Shown: piece by piece, positions 22,558 through 33,741 of the stretch
Numbering within the stretch: the stretch's first letter is position 1
Layout of the letters: each line of letters opens with the position of its first letter
Assembly: GCA_951230915.1 (NCBI GenBank)
Contig: OX579639.1
Coordinates: forward strand, 18,104,001-18,168,000
From: Antitrichia curtipendula
Lineage: Eukaryota; Streptophyta; Bryopsida; Hypnales; Leucodontaceae
DNA length: 64,000 nt
Direction: 5' to 3'
Translations under genes and position numbers: made by a program
Notes under the pieces: model-generated
Told to the model about the DNA's origin: nothing
What the model saw: only the letters and a program-made list of their open reading frames with translations
Database searches by the model: none

Positions 22558-25500
22558 GAAATTATTATTCCCTTGTCTTGTTTGATATTTGGAAATTGCA
22601 ATTGATTGAGGAGGAATCACGATATCCTTTAGTGGGGACATGTGCTGACCATTTACGGAAATTCCATCTCAATATTCTATGCATTTTGTGACTAAAAATC
22701 CTCTTATCTTCTTGGAAACCATTAAATGAAGTATTTTGAACCTTGCCAAGTGTCCATACCTTGTTCGGTTTTAAATGGTTGCCTTAATAGCATAAATTAA
22801 ATTTTAGTCTGGCCTAACCTTGTTTTAAAACTTTAATTAAATGTTAGGCACTTGAATGCCCAAGCTACTAGTATATTACGGTAGTCAAAATTTAACAATT
22901 CAAAAGCTAACTATACACTTTGTCCTTGACGTTATGTTTGTATATTTGAAGTCCATTGGTTACACATCTTTAAAATCATATTTTTTAATGGATTGTTAGT
23001 GTGGTTGCACATCTTTAAAATCGTATTTTTTAATGGATTGTAAGTGTGATTAAGAAAGGCGAGCAATACAAATTATGGTAGGTAATGGCAAGGGAGGCTA
23101 GGTTATAAAGAATAATCACATGGAAGATTGTGAGGACGTATTGAGTTATTCCATTGATAAAGGAATGTATGGTCATTCTTCACAAAGCGACCTCCTTGGC
23201 ACTAACATGAAATGATCTCAATGATCTCAATGTGAGCAAGTTTTAGTCGTTTGAATGCTTTGAAAGTTGAAAATAATCACACAAGAAACAATTTGCAACT
23301 CTATTCTTACAACTTTCTACGACTTTGTGCATACTTAATGGTCATATGCATACTTGATGCTATTGTATACATAGATAAGGCTTCTTGTCATAATTCTAGC
23401 ATCATCAATCTAAATTGATCTCTTTTTTGCCAATCAAAGCGTGTTGCAATCATTAAACTTGTTTGCATTGAAATTAGGTGTTCTAATCTTCTTCTCCCGC
23501 TCAACCATTCAGACCATGCCATGTAAGCTTATAAATCCTCTATCTTAGTATCAACGTCTTTTTATTAGCTAAAAATATACAACTAACCAAATGTGAAATC
23601 TATTTTTTGAAATACTAAATTTGAACTTCAATCTTGTCTTCTCATTGCCAAGATTTTCATCATGTTCACTACCTTACATCTAGATTCAACTACAAAACAA
23701 TATCACACTCTATCCATGTTCAAATATTTATGGGAAAAAACCTGGTCATAATACTCAAACCATGGACCAAAAAAACACCTTTTATAACGTAGAAGGTCTA
23801 TAAAGTGACTAGGCTCTCAAAGTATTTTCAAACACAAAGATACATTTTGTTTTCTTCAATGTACCCCATTGCATTTGCCAATGTACCAAAGGTGAACATT
23901 TCAAAAGGTGGATGCTTTTATTGATCTATGTGATTCCAACTACAAAATTCATAACTAATTCCACAATGGTCCAAAAAATATGAAACAATTTGGGTTAGAT
24001 GCCAAATCCATTTGTCTTTTAAGAAAAATTTGTTGAAAAATATTTCCAAGGAGCATTGCTTCCCCAAAATGCCATAACTCTGAAAGGCACGCTTTCAGGA
24101 CCTCTTGCCTACCTCACTCTACAACAGTTATTGCTCTGTGAGCATCACTGTACCGCTTGATATTTTCTATTATTTTAATGCTTTACTCTAGTCAAACAAC
24201 AGTACCATTTAGAATTTTGTACGTTGTTGACATTGCTGCTCGGGTGCATTGATCCTTGCTTACCATATCTGGAATTAGCAGGGGTTTAAACTTAATTAGA
24301 TTAGTTTCCATTAATTTTCATATTTTTTTGTTGGCAATTGAAGCAAGGTTCCAATGCACCAAAGCATGTGGCATTTGGATACTATATGCAAAAGTTATGA
24401 AGGGTCAAAGTTGTTTTTGGTAGAGGTTTTAAAATCGTTTCTTCAATATAGGTACATATTGATTTGGAAGATGTACACAATGTGGTGATGGCGGTTTTGG
24501 GGCAGTGGTGCATTTGAGGGTGCTCAATGTCCACCCTACAAGCAGAAGGAGAACTACACTATTGTGTTGAAGTTATCTTCATCCATGGGTGTTGATGAAT
24601 AATTCAAAGCATGGATGAAATCTTATGTATACATCCTAAAGGACATACACTCATTCAAAATATGTGATACCATTGTGAAATTTGACAGCATTGAAGTGAA
24701 TTCAAACAATGAAAAGTAGGGATTTATTGTCAAATACTCCCTCAGAAAAATTGTATTGCATTGTGACAAAAAAGCGCTTCAAGAAAAATGTAGGCTACAA
24801 AACAAGTGAACTCAAAGATAGTAGCTCCATAAATAAAGTCTCAAATCACTTGTTTGGGATAATATTTTGGCATTTGAACATCCCACATGTTTGCTTCAAT
24901 GGACAAGTATCCAAGAAAGCTACTTTGGGGGGGTTACTACAATCTACCATGGTCAAATTCCATTCCTTTCTTAATTTGGTTATTAGAAACCTCAAAAAAA
25001 TCAAATTCAAGTAGTTTGTAAATTTTTGACATTGTAATAATATTTTGAGAGCTTTTAAATTTAAAAGCATTGGTTACCCTTACATTGGTCCAACTAGATT
25101 CCCATGAATTAGATCCCCTTAAAGCACCAAGTGCTTTGTTTCCCATTGGTTGTGTCAAAGATGTAGTTGGTCTTGAAAATTTGTGGTGGTTTTGGATGAC
25201 TATTGATGGTCATTCAAGGCACAAATGTAGATGGTGAAGGACATTAACAACAAAAAGGGCATTTAGATACAACTACCTTATTTTTGTACTTCAAAAGACA
25301 CTTTCATTCAAACTTCAAGTAAATGGGATGCCAATAATTATATCTCGCAAACAATAAATGAATAAAAAATAAATTCATTGTAATTAAATTGTCACAAAAG
25401 ATCCATTATAAATCTATGAGTCCACCTAAACTTATCTTTTAAGTATTTTTGGAGGGAGTTTGTTATAGAGAATAATTTTGAAGGATAACACAATTTTAGA

Positions 25501-27661
25501 ATATTTTCATCCATTTTGTCAAGTACTATTGTAGGTACAAGGCAACTTCACCTCTATACATGCAAATAGTGAATTAATGTGAAATTTAATGTTTGCCATC
25601 TAAAAAAGGAATTTTTTGAAATTCATCTTTTTGGATAAATAAATAATTATAATTTTGCCTTTCATTCAACCTTGAACTTAGATTGTCTATCCTAACACAA
25701 CTACTCACCTCATGCATAAGTCTTTAGCAAAGCTTCAGAAGCCACTTAATGTGTGTAGAGAGATGTCAAGACAAGGTATTTATACAAGGGGGGGAATAGG
25801 GGGTAAAACAAACTATGTGGGATAGGTATGTAAATTAGAATTAGTAAGAGCTCAACCGCTCATAGTCAAATCAAAAGTAGAAATTGTATTCAAAGTAGAT
25901 ATTTAGACTTCATTTAGGCATAGTAAAATAACTTTTTTCAACAATCTTTGAACTAAGTTAATTTGAAAATCAAGCTAAGTTTCATCATTCAAAGTTTGTT
26001 TGAGATTTTGAGCTTCTTATCAGAAGTTATGGACAAAGTTATGGAGGGTTGGAAGGGACAATTTTTTGACATTTTCAAACATTCTCTTTGAATTTTGTCC
26101 ATAAGTTGTTTTGAGAGGTTCAAAATTAAAGATGGAATTTAGGAGATGAAAGTTAGCTTGATTTCCCAAGTTTTCTTAGCTCAAATCTTTTTGGAAAAAG
26201 TTATTCTACTACTTTCATGCCAAAATGAGGTTTGCAATTCTACCTTATCCATGAACTTTGTCCATAACTTTTGATTGGAGGCTCAAAATCTCAAACGGAT
26301 TTTTAAAGATGAAAGTTAGCTTGAAAATGAGTGGTCAAGTTCTTATCTTCAAATTATCCCATACTCTTTGAGGATTCATGATAAACAATGGATTTCATTA
26401 TAAAAATGACCTCTCCACCCTTCATTCTTATAGAATGTCAATGAAAAATTCCTTCACTTGGTCATCAAAAAATTTCCTGATTGAAGATGGTCAAATCAAG
26501 GATTGGGATTTGTACATGGGCTTTTTAATCTCACGTTGAAGTCTTCATTTATTTGATTTTTTGCTCATGTTCTATAATTTCTAATTATATTGTCATTTTA
26601 AATTTTTTTTTTTTTTTTTTCTAGCAAATTTTTGGCATAATTTCCAAGATAATTCACCATCATTTTTTTGAATTATTTTTTGGCAAAGATGCCTTACATC
26701 TATAGTAGTGCGGTTCATTTGTATATGGGAAGTATATTTGAGTTTGTTGAGTTTTGTACATCATTGGCTTGGTTAATCAAATCTTTTTTGGAGGGTGGTT
26801 TTGATTTTTTAAAGTAGAAACAAATTAAGGTGACTCTAATAAAAGTTGTCACATTAAGCATTTGAATATGATTATAGTCATCAAATTGTTCTAATTTTTT
26901 TGGATGTAGTTTGCAATTAACCTTTTCTAAGTTGCCTATAAATTGCGAGATGGAAAAATGTTTAGAAATACTAAATTTGGATCATAAAATCTAGTCTACT
27001 TACATCCAAAACTTTCATCCATTTTTTGAGTCATATTTCATCCAATTCACCACCTTTCATCTACTTCCACCTACAAAATAACATCACTTCCCGCAATTCA
27101 ATTTAAGGTACCTACACCTAATTTAGACCACCTTATAAAACCAACTCCTACAAATTCTTGCCTAAAATGTACTCCCACTATTCATCAAAGTCTAGGGTTG
27201 ATTTTTGAACAGCTATTTCCATCACTTTGAAAATTCATAGTTTATTCATTTGGTGCCTAATATGTAAGAAGGGAATACACAGTATTCCTTTGACTTCCAA
27301 CAAGATGCATCCATTATTTTTCTTCTTCTTGTTTTTATGTTGATAGAGTGATACATTCTTTGGAAGGCATAGAAGTAAGAAAAAAAGGATAGAATCATAC
27401 ATAATCATCCATACAATTGTGTACTTTCATTTATAAAAATCATCTATTACCAGTAGCTTTCATCCAAATACTAGCGACTTTATTTAATTTTATAAAGAGT
27501 TATTTCGCTATTCCATCCAATTTCTAATCTTTTGTCTCTAGTGTGAAGGGAGCCAAAGCAAAAATCAAGGTAAGATTTTGGCTCAAAATCACCAACTTAA
27601 AAAATGGTTGGATCCAACTAAAAAATTACACAATTTGATAATAGGAACTATGCTCAATTGC
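22558..27661. other. Gene-free AT-rich intergenic DNA
   Basis: Contains a short direct repeat at ~22960-23050 (two ~45 bp units around 'catctttaaaatc') and the family-4 copy at 23806. Around 24440-25250 there are fragments of open frame on both strands, the longest 101 codons at 24709-25014. They carry several in-frame stops around them, match no family I recognise and may be a degraded transposon gene. Long T and A tracts occur near 26606. Confidence 0.5.
23806..24113. mobile_element. Family-4 MITE copy
   Basis: The interior follows the same order as the 818 and 16123 copies (ttcttcaatgtacc.., 'caaaaggtggatgc', 'aatggtccaaaaaa', 'ttgggttagatgcc'). The right end (CTCTTGCCTACCTCA) resembles family-3/4 termini. 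Boundaries are approximate. Confidence 0.45.
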
Positions 27662-28309
27662 TTAACCCTAGACGTTAAATGACGCCAAGGATGTTTTTTT
27701 GTCCAAATGGATGACAAAAAAACCTTTCTATGTCAATAGGATAGAAGTGCAATTGTTCATCCTTCAAATTTTGTGCAGAAAGGAAAGATCTTGCACAGTA
27801 AGGTAGTATGCTCTTAAAGCAACCATTTAAGGGCTGGTCCACCTTTTTCACAGGCTTCCGTAGACAGAAATGTTTTTAGATCATTTTTCAGAGAAAGAAA
27901 AATAGATGTGGTACCTAACACAAGTGGTTTTGTATTTTTCCAAGCATTTTTGAATTATTTACTTATAAATTTTCAAAGATTCAGGACATAGGCACCTATT
28001 TGTGACCATAGGTCTTCCAAAATCAGTCCACTTGCAACTTGTAAAGATATGTGCAAAAATCAAAGACAATGATTGGTTCTTGCAATAGAAAAACAATTTT
28101 TCCTCGATGCATTCAATTGCTAATATGGTCCATTTAAGGATCACCTCCTCTCCATTCTCCACCTAAAAATAGGGACGGTTTGAAGAAGATGGACGCTTTT
28201 AGAGCACACTACCTTAGTTTGATTCCCAACGAATATTTTTTTGTTTTTTGATAAAAGTAGATGATGTCACACAATACCGAAAGGGATGATTTCCACGGTC
28301 ACCGGTTAA
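27662..28309 (+). mobile_element. Family-2 TTAA MITE split by a nested family-3 element
   Basis: The outer termini are TTAACCCTAGACGTTAAAT and ACGGTCACCGGTTAA, bounded by TTAA. The first ~138 bp and the last ~95 bp match the left and right parts of the uninterrupted family-2 copies. The gap is filled by a TA-flanked family-3 element at 27801-28214. Confidence 0.7.
27801..28214 (+). mobile_element. Family-3 TA MITE nested in family 2, ~414 bp
   Basis: TIRs AGGTAGTATGCTCT and AGAGCACACTACCT are flanked by TA on both sides. The interior is collinear with the 18449-18865 copy. Removing it joins 'cacagTA' to 'gtttgattcc', matching the uninterrupted family-2 sequence 'acagtagtttgacttcc' in the 5961 copy. 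Confidence 0.72.
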
Positions 28310-28757
28310 ATACCCTGACGCTTTTAGGTGCAGTTACCTGACATTCAAAGGTTTGCAGGGAAAAGCCCGGCCTGTGAGCACCACCCTCCCCTAGTCCCCT
28401 CTCACGCCTGCCATTCATTTCCGTAGACTTTTGCGTCTCGCACAGATGGAAAAAAAACAAAAAAACACGCGCAAATTGCAGCGCCAGTTGCAAATCCCCG
28501 CCATCGCCAATGCGCAATTGGCTTCCGCCACAGACAGGCAACTGCCAGACACTCAGAGATTGTTGCCAGACAATTTGAAGACTTCCAGAGAGAGAAATAG
28601 GGAGCCACAGACAGAGATAGAACTGCGGTACGCGGTGGCCATCAAGGCATGGCCCACTTGCAACCCCCATTTTCAAGACGACGACGACAACAACAACAAC
28701 AACTGCAACAAGTGCAACCCATGACCACGCCATGCTCCATTTCTCGAACTCACAACA
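28310..28757. other. 5' flank of the ICME-like gene
   Basis: GC-richer sequence that probably contains the promoter and leader of the hydrolase gene. It includes simple CGA/CAA runs near 28680-28705 that give poly-Gln, poly-Asn or poly-Val frames depending on strand and frame. No promoter element is confidently identified. Confidence 0.4.
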
Positions 28758-28995
28758 TTGGAAACCACAACAGGAAGAACCCCAACATTGGGATTCATAA
28801 CAGAGGGAGCCCCAAGAGTGGGATTCATAACAGTGGGAGACCCAACATTGGGATTTATAACATTGGGAGCCCCAACATTTGTACTCACGACATTGGGAGC
28901 CCCAACAGGGGTAGCCGCAACATTGGGATTCATAACATTGGTAGCGAAAACGTTTGGAGTCATCACATTGGGAGTCATAACAGTGGGATCCCTTA
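28758..28995 (+). repeat. 30 bp-type minisatellite, open in several frames
   Basis: Roughly eight diverged units built on 'cattgggattcataac' and 'agtgggagcccc'. Unit length is a multiple of three and lacks stops, so two plus-strand frames and one minus-strand frame stay open. In the frame continuous with the ICME-like start the units read N-I-G-I-H-N-x-G-S-P. In the other plus frame they read T-L-G-F-I-T-x-G-A-P. Whether it is translated is unknown; it may be an N-terminal extension or leader of the hydrolase. Confidence 0.6.
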
Positions 28996-29059
28996 CATTA
29001 TTCAGCTGCGAGATTGTTCCAAGAGAGATACGAGATTGTTTGATCATCGACGAGCAGGT

Positions 29060-32000
29060 ATGGCGGTGGCAGGGATTGTTGGGGAGGCCGTGAAAGGTGC
29101 TGTGCGGGAGGCGCGAACAGCACAAGGAGTGGCGCCCTTGCAGCGAGCCGGGATTTTTTTCTCTTTGATGGGGATCATCGTGAGAACCGTGTGGGGGAAT
29201 GTGACATTGGTGAGGTATGGTGTGTATGCGTTTTGGTTGCATGCGACGTTGAAGCCTTGGGAGGAGACGCTCCCGGAGGAGAAGACGGCTCGCAAGGGCA
29301 AGGGCAACGGGAATGGGAATGAGAATGAGAATGTGGTGCTGGCGAAGAATGTGCGCTTTAGCTCTGCAAAACGGAACCTGTGAGTGTTGCTGGTGTCGCT
29401 TTTCTGTTCTCTTGAAGTGCTGAACTTGATTATCGGGCTAGGAGGCGATCACTGGGATTGCAATTTTCTTACGAATTGTGGATGATGGAGTGGAGAGTTT
29501 TGTGCTGTGGTGCATTTAGAATGCTTTGATGATAGTGTTTTTGCTGGGTTTCTTTTCTTGTTGCTGGATTGGCACTGTGATGGAAGACAATCGGGAGATA
29601 ATTTGTAGTTCCAAGAATTGTAGTTGTGGTGGCGCGTAATGTACGCTATGGCCCTGTGGAGCGGAACCTGTGAGTACTGCTAGTATTGCTTTCTGTTCTC
29701 TGGATGCGCTGAATTTGATGTTCAGCTTGGAATATCTTTGCAAAATGAGGATGCTGGAGTGGAGATTTTTGTACTAATGGTGAATTTGGACTGCTTTGGT
29801 GATAGTGTTTTAGTTTGGTTTTCTTTTCTTGTTGCTGAATTGGCACTGTGACGGTAGATAATCTGGAAATAATCTGTAGTTGCAAGAATTTGTAGTTGTG
29901 GTAGCGCGTAATGTACGCTATGACCCTGCGGAACGGAAACAGATAGTTACAAATTTTTCTAAAGGTGAAGATGGGTTTCTAGAACCTCAATCTTCTGTGA
30001 TAATTCATGAAAGTCTACTTGGAAATCCTTCAGAAGTTTATCCTGTTTGAGCGATGAGTACTTGTTTTCTTTCTACACTAGCAGTATGCAGCTTCGGCTT
30101 CAGGCTCGTCACTAGAATTTCCTTATCTTTCAGTTTATCATGTGCACTGTCCACGCAAGAGTACACAATTATCAATTCTTTTCAACTGCAAATCTGAAGA
30201 AAACTGTAGATACGCAACCGAGGTAAAAAGAGGGCAAAGAAAGCATAAACCACGTTCCTTGAACTGTCCCGTTCTGGTGAAGTTCATGTTGTCCACCTTC
30301 TCCATAGATGCACCTTAGGGTTACGTCTTGTGGGATTTCAAGCGCTTCATTCATGTGGTAATGGACTGTGTTTCTGGTGAATTTCATGTTGAGCTTGATG
30401 GGATCATTCCAAGTGCTTGGTATTGTTACGATTGCTGTATGTTGGCTCTCGTGCGTCTTCATAAGTTCCATGGTTGTTTTAGATCTTGCGATTTTCAGTG
30501 TAACGAAACCTTGCAGTTGGAAATGAGGGTTTTGGTGAAGACTTCAGGAGGCTGATTTTTAGCGGTTGTGTCATGAATAGGTTGGACGTTTACGTGCCCT
30601 CCAAGCCGAAATTGACAGGAGAAGAGCTCAAGCCGGTTGTGATTTTTGTGCACGGAGGTGTGTGGGCATCTGGAGATAAATGGCAGTTCTCCCCTCTAGG
30701 CACTTTTCTTGCCGAGGAGGGAGTCGTTGCCGTGCTTGTTCAGTATACTTTATTCCCTGAGGTCAGTCACTTGTACTCTCTTTTCTAGCATTTGGTACCA
30801 CGTACAAGCGCTTTTTGATTCTTTTTAACTTTTAATTTGACCTTTGTTCATGCTTTAAGGAGAGTAATCTTGATCTAGTTAGGACTAGAGGGTAATGTCT
30901 AATATCTAGTTCATTTGCCACCGATCCTGCACGTCATCTGCGTTGTATAGTGGTGAATGTTTCTAAGCTGATTTGCCTCTGAACCAATGCAGGCACTTGC
31001 CATTGAACAAGTGAGTGAGGTGTCAGAATCATTGACATGGACGATGGACAATATTGCCCAATATGGTGGCGATCCCAACAGGGTGTTTTTAATGGGCCAT
31101 TCATCAGGTAAACCCCATGGCTTGAAATATCTTTGCTATTTTGGTTACAATGTTCTCCAAAATTGCTAAAAATTGCTACATTTGAAGAAAAAGCCAGTTT
31201 CATGTCGACCATATTTTAATGCAGTCAGCATTTTCATCCATTTAGCCACCTTCCATTCAATATTACTGGTTGCTACTCTGACTCCACTTTTGGATTTGTA
31301 GAAAAAAATGCTGGTAAATCATAAACCCATGATACGGGATGGATATTAGGGTGTGTCACTGCTATTGGCTTCTTTGTGTGAGAATGGAGGATTGTATGAA
31401 ATTTGTTCCACTTTTGGCTTCTTTTATTTTGTTTCACTGGATACCATCGGGTAAAAAGAGGCTAAGTTTTTTCCATACCATTCTCCATTCTCAGATAAAG
31501 AAACCATGACACCCTCTATTGCCTTCTCCTACAGTTGATTGTAGCAACCTTCAAAGGAAAGTAGTTGCAACTGCTAATAGCTGATCGTAGTAAACTCCAA
31601 ACCATTATTAAATAAAAATTGTAGGAAGGGATTTCTATCTATTACGATGTTTATTAGCTTCCTTTACTCTCCCTAAATGATTCATTTCAAGGTCTATAAA
31701 TACGGAAGCAACCACTTGGGATTTACAAAAAGGCCCATCATGCGCACAATCTGGATTTCTGATTGAGTGACAGTGAGTTTTCCAACCATTGCAGGGGCTC
31801 ATTTATGTGCAACGTGAATGCACAGAATCTGGTTTTCTGATAGGGTGGCACTTTGTTTTTCCAACCATTGCTGGAGCTCATTTACGTGCAACATGAATGC
31901 ACACAGTCTGGTTTTCTGATAGGGTGGCATTGTGGTTTTCAAACATGATTTCAGGGGTTCATTTACGTGCAACGTAAACACTCGTAGTCTGGTATTCTGA

Positions 32001-32679
32001 TTTGAGTGGCATTGTGGCTTGTTGTATTCTGGTTGATTATGGTTGAGTGGCACTTGCAGGGGCTCATCTATGTGCAATGGTGTTATGGGAACGAGCAAGC
32101 CGGCGAATAGAGAAGACCCTAAACTCTAAACCCTCGCCACACCTGGACGTGCGCGTCCCTCGCGGTTTCCTGGGCCTGGCTGGAGTCTACAACATCGGCG
32201 AGCACTTCAAGTACGAGGTCGGCCGAGGGATAGGAGCGATCTCCTGCATGAGGCCAGCCAACGGATGGGAGCCCCATTTTGACGCCATGTCGCCATCGCT
32301 GCTGTTCGAGTCTCTGCTTCTCCAAAAAGGAGTCAAGTTTCTACACACAAACGGCAAAACGGACGGCAAAACGGTCGGTGAGACTGCCCGTGAGGCAGAC
32401 TCTTCCATTTCCACAGTTCTGAGTTTCAAAGGGCTGGACTTGGTTCCTCGCTGTTTGCTGATCGCCAGCATCCGGGACATCACTGTGCCCCCGACGTCCA
32501 GCGTTGCCTTCAACGCCATGCTACAGACTCTGGGGTGTGAGACCAGGGTGGCGATGCATGATGAGATGGCGCATGAGGACTTCGCGTTGTGGCACCGGGG
32601 CTGGGGCTCCTTGAAAACGCATGTTGGTCCTTTCATAGACGAGGTCTTGAGGTTTGTCAGTATTGTGGAGGAGTCTTGA
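29060..32679 (+). CDS. ICME-like alpha/beta hydrolase (prenylcysteine methylesterase family)
   Basis: Four exons: 29060-29379, 30581-30761, 30993-31107 and 32060-32679. Phases agree and give 411 residues, close to the usual ICME length of about 430. Exon 1 encodes hydrophobic N-terminal segments and ends KRN. Exon 2 continues LDVYVPSK, then the oxyanion motif FVHGGVWASGDKW (~127-139). Exons 3 and 4 join at the nucleophile motif GHSSGAHLC (Ser ~204). Asp ~345 (RDITVPP) and His ~377 (MAHEDF) complete the triad. Plant ICME proteins are membrane-bound esterases that demethylate carboxymethylated prenylcysteine; that activity here is inferred from homology. The frame stays open upstream to 28649, so an N-terminal extension through the minisatellite is possible. 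Introns 1 and 3 contain tandem copies of the neighbouring exon edges, and intron 1 holds a CFAP57 exon copy. Confidence 0.87.
29333..29941 (+). repeat. Tandem copies of exon-1 end and splice donor
   Basis: The genuine exon-1 end (29333-29379, donor GTGAGT) and about 240 bp of following intron recur from 29626, where the donor GTGAGT is at 29670. A third, partial copy ends near 29941. Offsets are ~290 and ~272 bp. Conceptually the three ends read VVLAKNVRFSSAKRN, VVVARNVRYGPVERN and VVVARNVRYDPAERK. In the third copy the donor is destroyed (ggaaacag instead of ggaacctg). The second copy is the closest to typical ICME sequence. Confidence 0.78.
29984..30275 (-). pseudogene. Decayed copy of CFAP57 exon 16 inside ICME-like intron 1
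   Basis: This segment matches 34917-35275, which covers CFAP57 exon 16 (34920-35085) and the neighbouring intron. Shared blocks occur in the same order and orientation: 'cttctgtga', 'ttcatgaaagtc', 'cttggaaatcctt', 'gcagctt', 'caggctcgtcac', 'catgtgcactg', 'gcaaatctgaagaaaa' and 'cccgttctg'. By eye identity is around 75-80% in the exon part. It is not in frame with the ICME-like gene and lies antisense to it. Confidence 0.8.
31732..32085 (+). repeat. Tandem copies of exon-4 acceptor and start
   Basis: The real acceptor and exon-4 start (gcag|GGGCTCATCTATGTGC at 32056-32075) is preceded by three look-alikes whose corresponding blocks begin at 31791, 31870 and 31951. Spacing is ~79, 81 and 105 bp. 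Each copy carries the same intronic lead-in ('tctggttttctgat', 'gtggca'). Copies 1 and 3 keep an AG; copy 2 has tgctgg. If the 31793 acceptor were used, the frame would read G-A-H-L-C-A-T and stop. Confidence 0.75.
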
Positions 32680-33741
32680 AGATGCTTAGGTCGTTTAGAT
32701 GTGCTCTCCATTCAACGTACTTTTAGGATATTCTTTCGGGATACTGATCACCTTGGTAGATACAAATTTGCAGCAGGAGTAGAGGCTATTCAACTTGTAG
32801 GATATTCTTTAGGGATCCTCAATTTGGTAGACACATTAAGACTAGAGACGGACCATTGAGTGAGCCTCTAATCCTGTTGGTGCTTACTTAGTATATCTTG
32901 TTTGTTGATTCAGGATTGTCTGAGATATTTGTAGGACAATGTGACGTTAGAGCCTGCTCAAAACCGTGCATGTTATGGGCCTGCTAATGGGTCACTAGTT
33001 TACTTGAATTAGCGGTCCTGCTTATATCGCTCCCTTCTTAGAAGAGATTTGTCTCTGTGGAACCTGAATCTTGAAGCTTAGACCATTTTGATCTCCTTTC
33101 AACTCTTAGGATATTCTTAATGGATAACTCACCTTTGGAGACATCGTAGGACCTGGTTATTGAGCTATCGTGGTGCTTCTTAGTTAGTATTGCTCATTTG
33201 TTGATCCAAAATTATTTGAGATATTTGTATTATAAGAGCCTATTTAGAACTGTGCATAATGTGGGCTTGCTTATTATGGGGTCGTTAGCATCACTTCTTT
33301 ATTTGATTCGTGTTTTTTTCTTAAGGATAGATATAGAATCAAGTGACAGAACTGGGTGTTCATGCACTTTTCAAAGGTTTCCATTGGCCAGAGCCGCACA
33401 TTCAGGAAACGATTCCATGAACTTACAACATCGCTCAGAGGCCTAACTAGTCTTTCAAGACAGACAGAAGGTAAGAAGCTAACCATCTATGTCTCTTGAC
33501 TGTGGCAAATGTTTTGTATGTTTTTGATAGTTGCTGCACTGTACTGTACTGTACATGGGCTTCATTTGAAGGCCATTTAACTAGAGTTCCTCCCTTCCTA
33601 CTGGACTGAAATACAAGTCCTTGTAAGACCATCTTGGATAGACAAGGTTCTGATTCTAAAACCAGAAATTGCTCTTAGTTTTCAAAGTTTCCCAACTAAT
33701 GAATTGCCTGTGGTTTGTGAGCTTCAGTTCTCTCCCGACCA
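32680..33741. other. Convergent intergenic region between ICME-like and CFAP57
   Basis: Holds the 3' untranslated regions of the plus-strand hydrolase and the minus-strand CFAP57 gene. Two diverged direct repeats at ~32720-32900 and ~33090-33250 share 'taggatattctt', 'tggtgctt', 'ttagta' and 'tttgttgat..a' blocks. No additional gene is supported. Confidence 0.5.

Noticed and set aside
28299..28733. 144-codon minus-strand frame with a poly-Val stretch
   Set aside because: It is the complement of simple CAA/CGA repeats and lies over the leader of the plus-strand hydrolase gene; no domain or splice support.
28673..29242. 189-codon minus-strand frame with NVMNPNVGAP-like repeats
   Set aside because: It overlaps the conserved first exon of the ICME-like gene on the other strand, and the openness is a by-product of the stop-free minisatellite.
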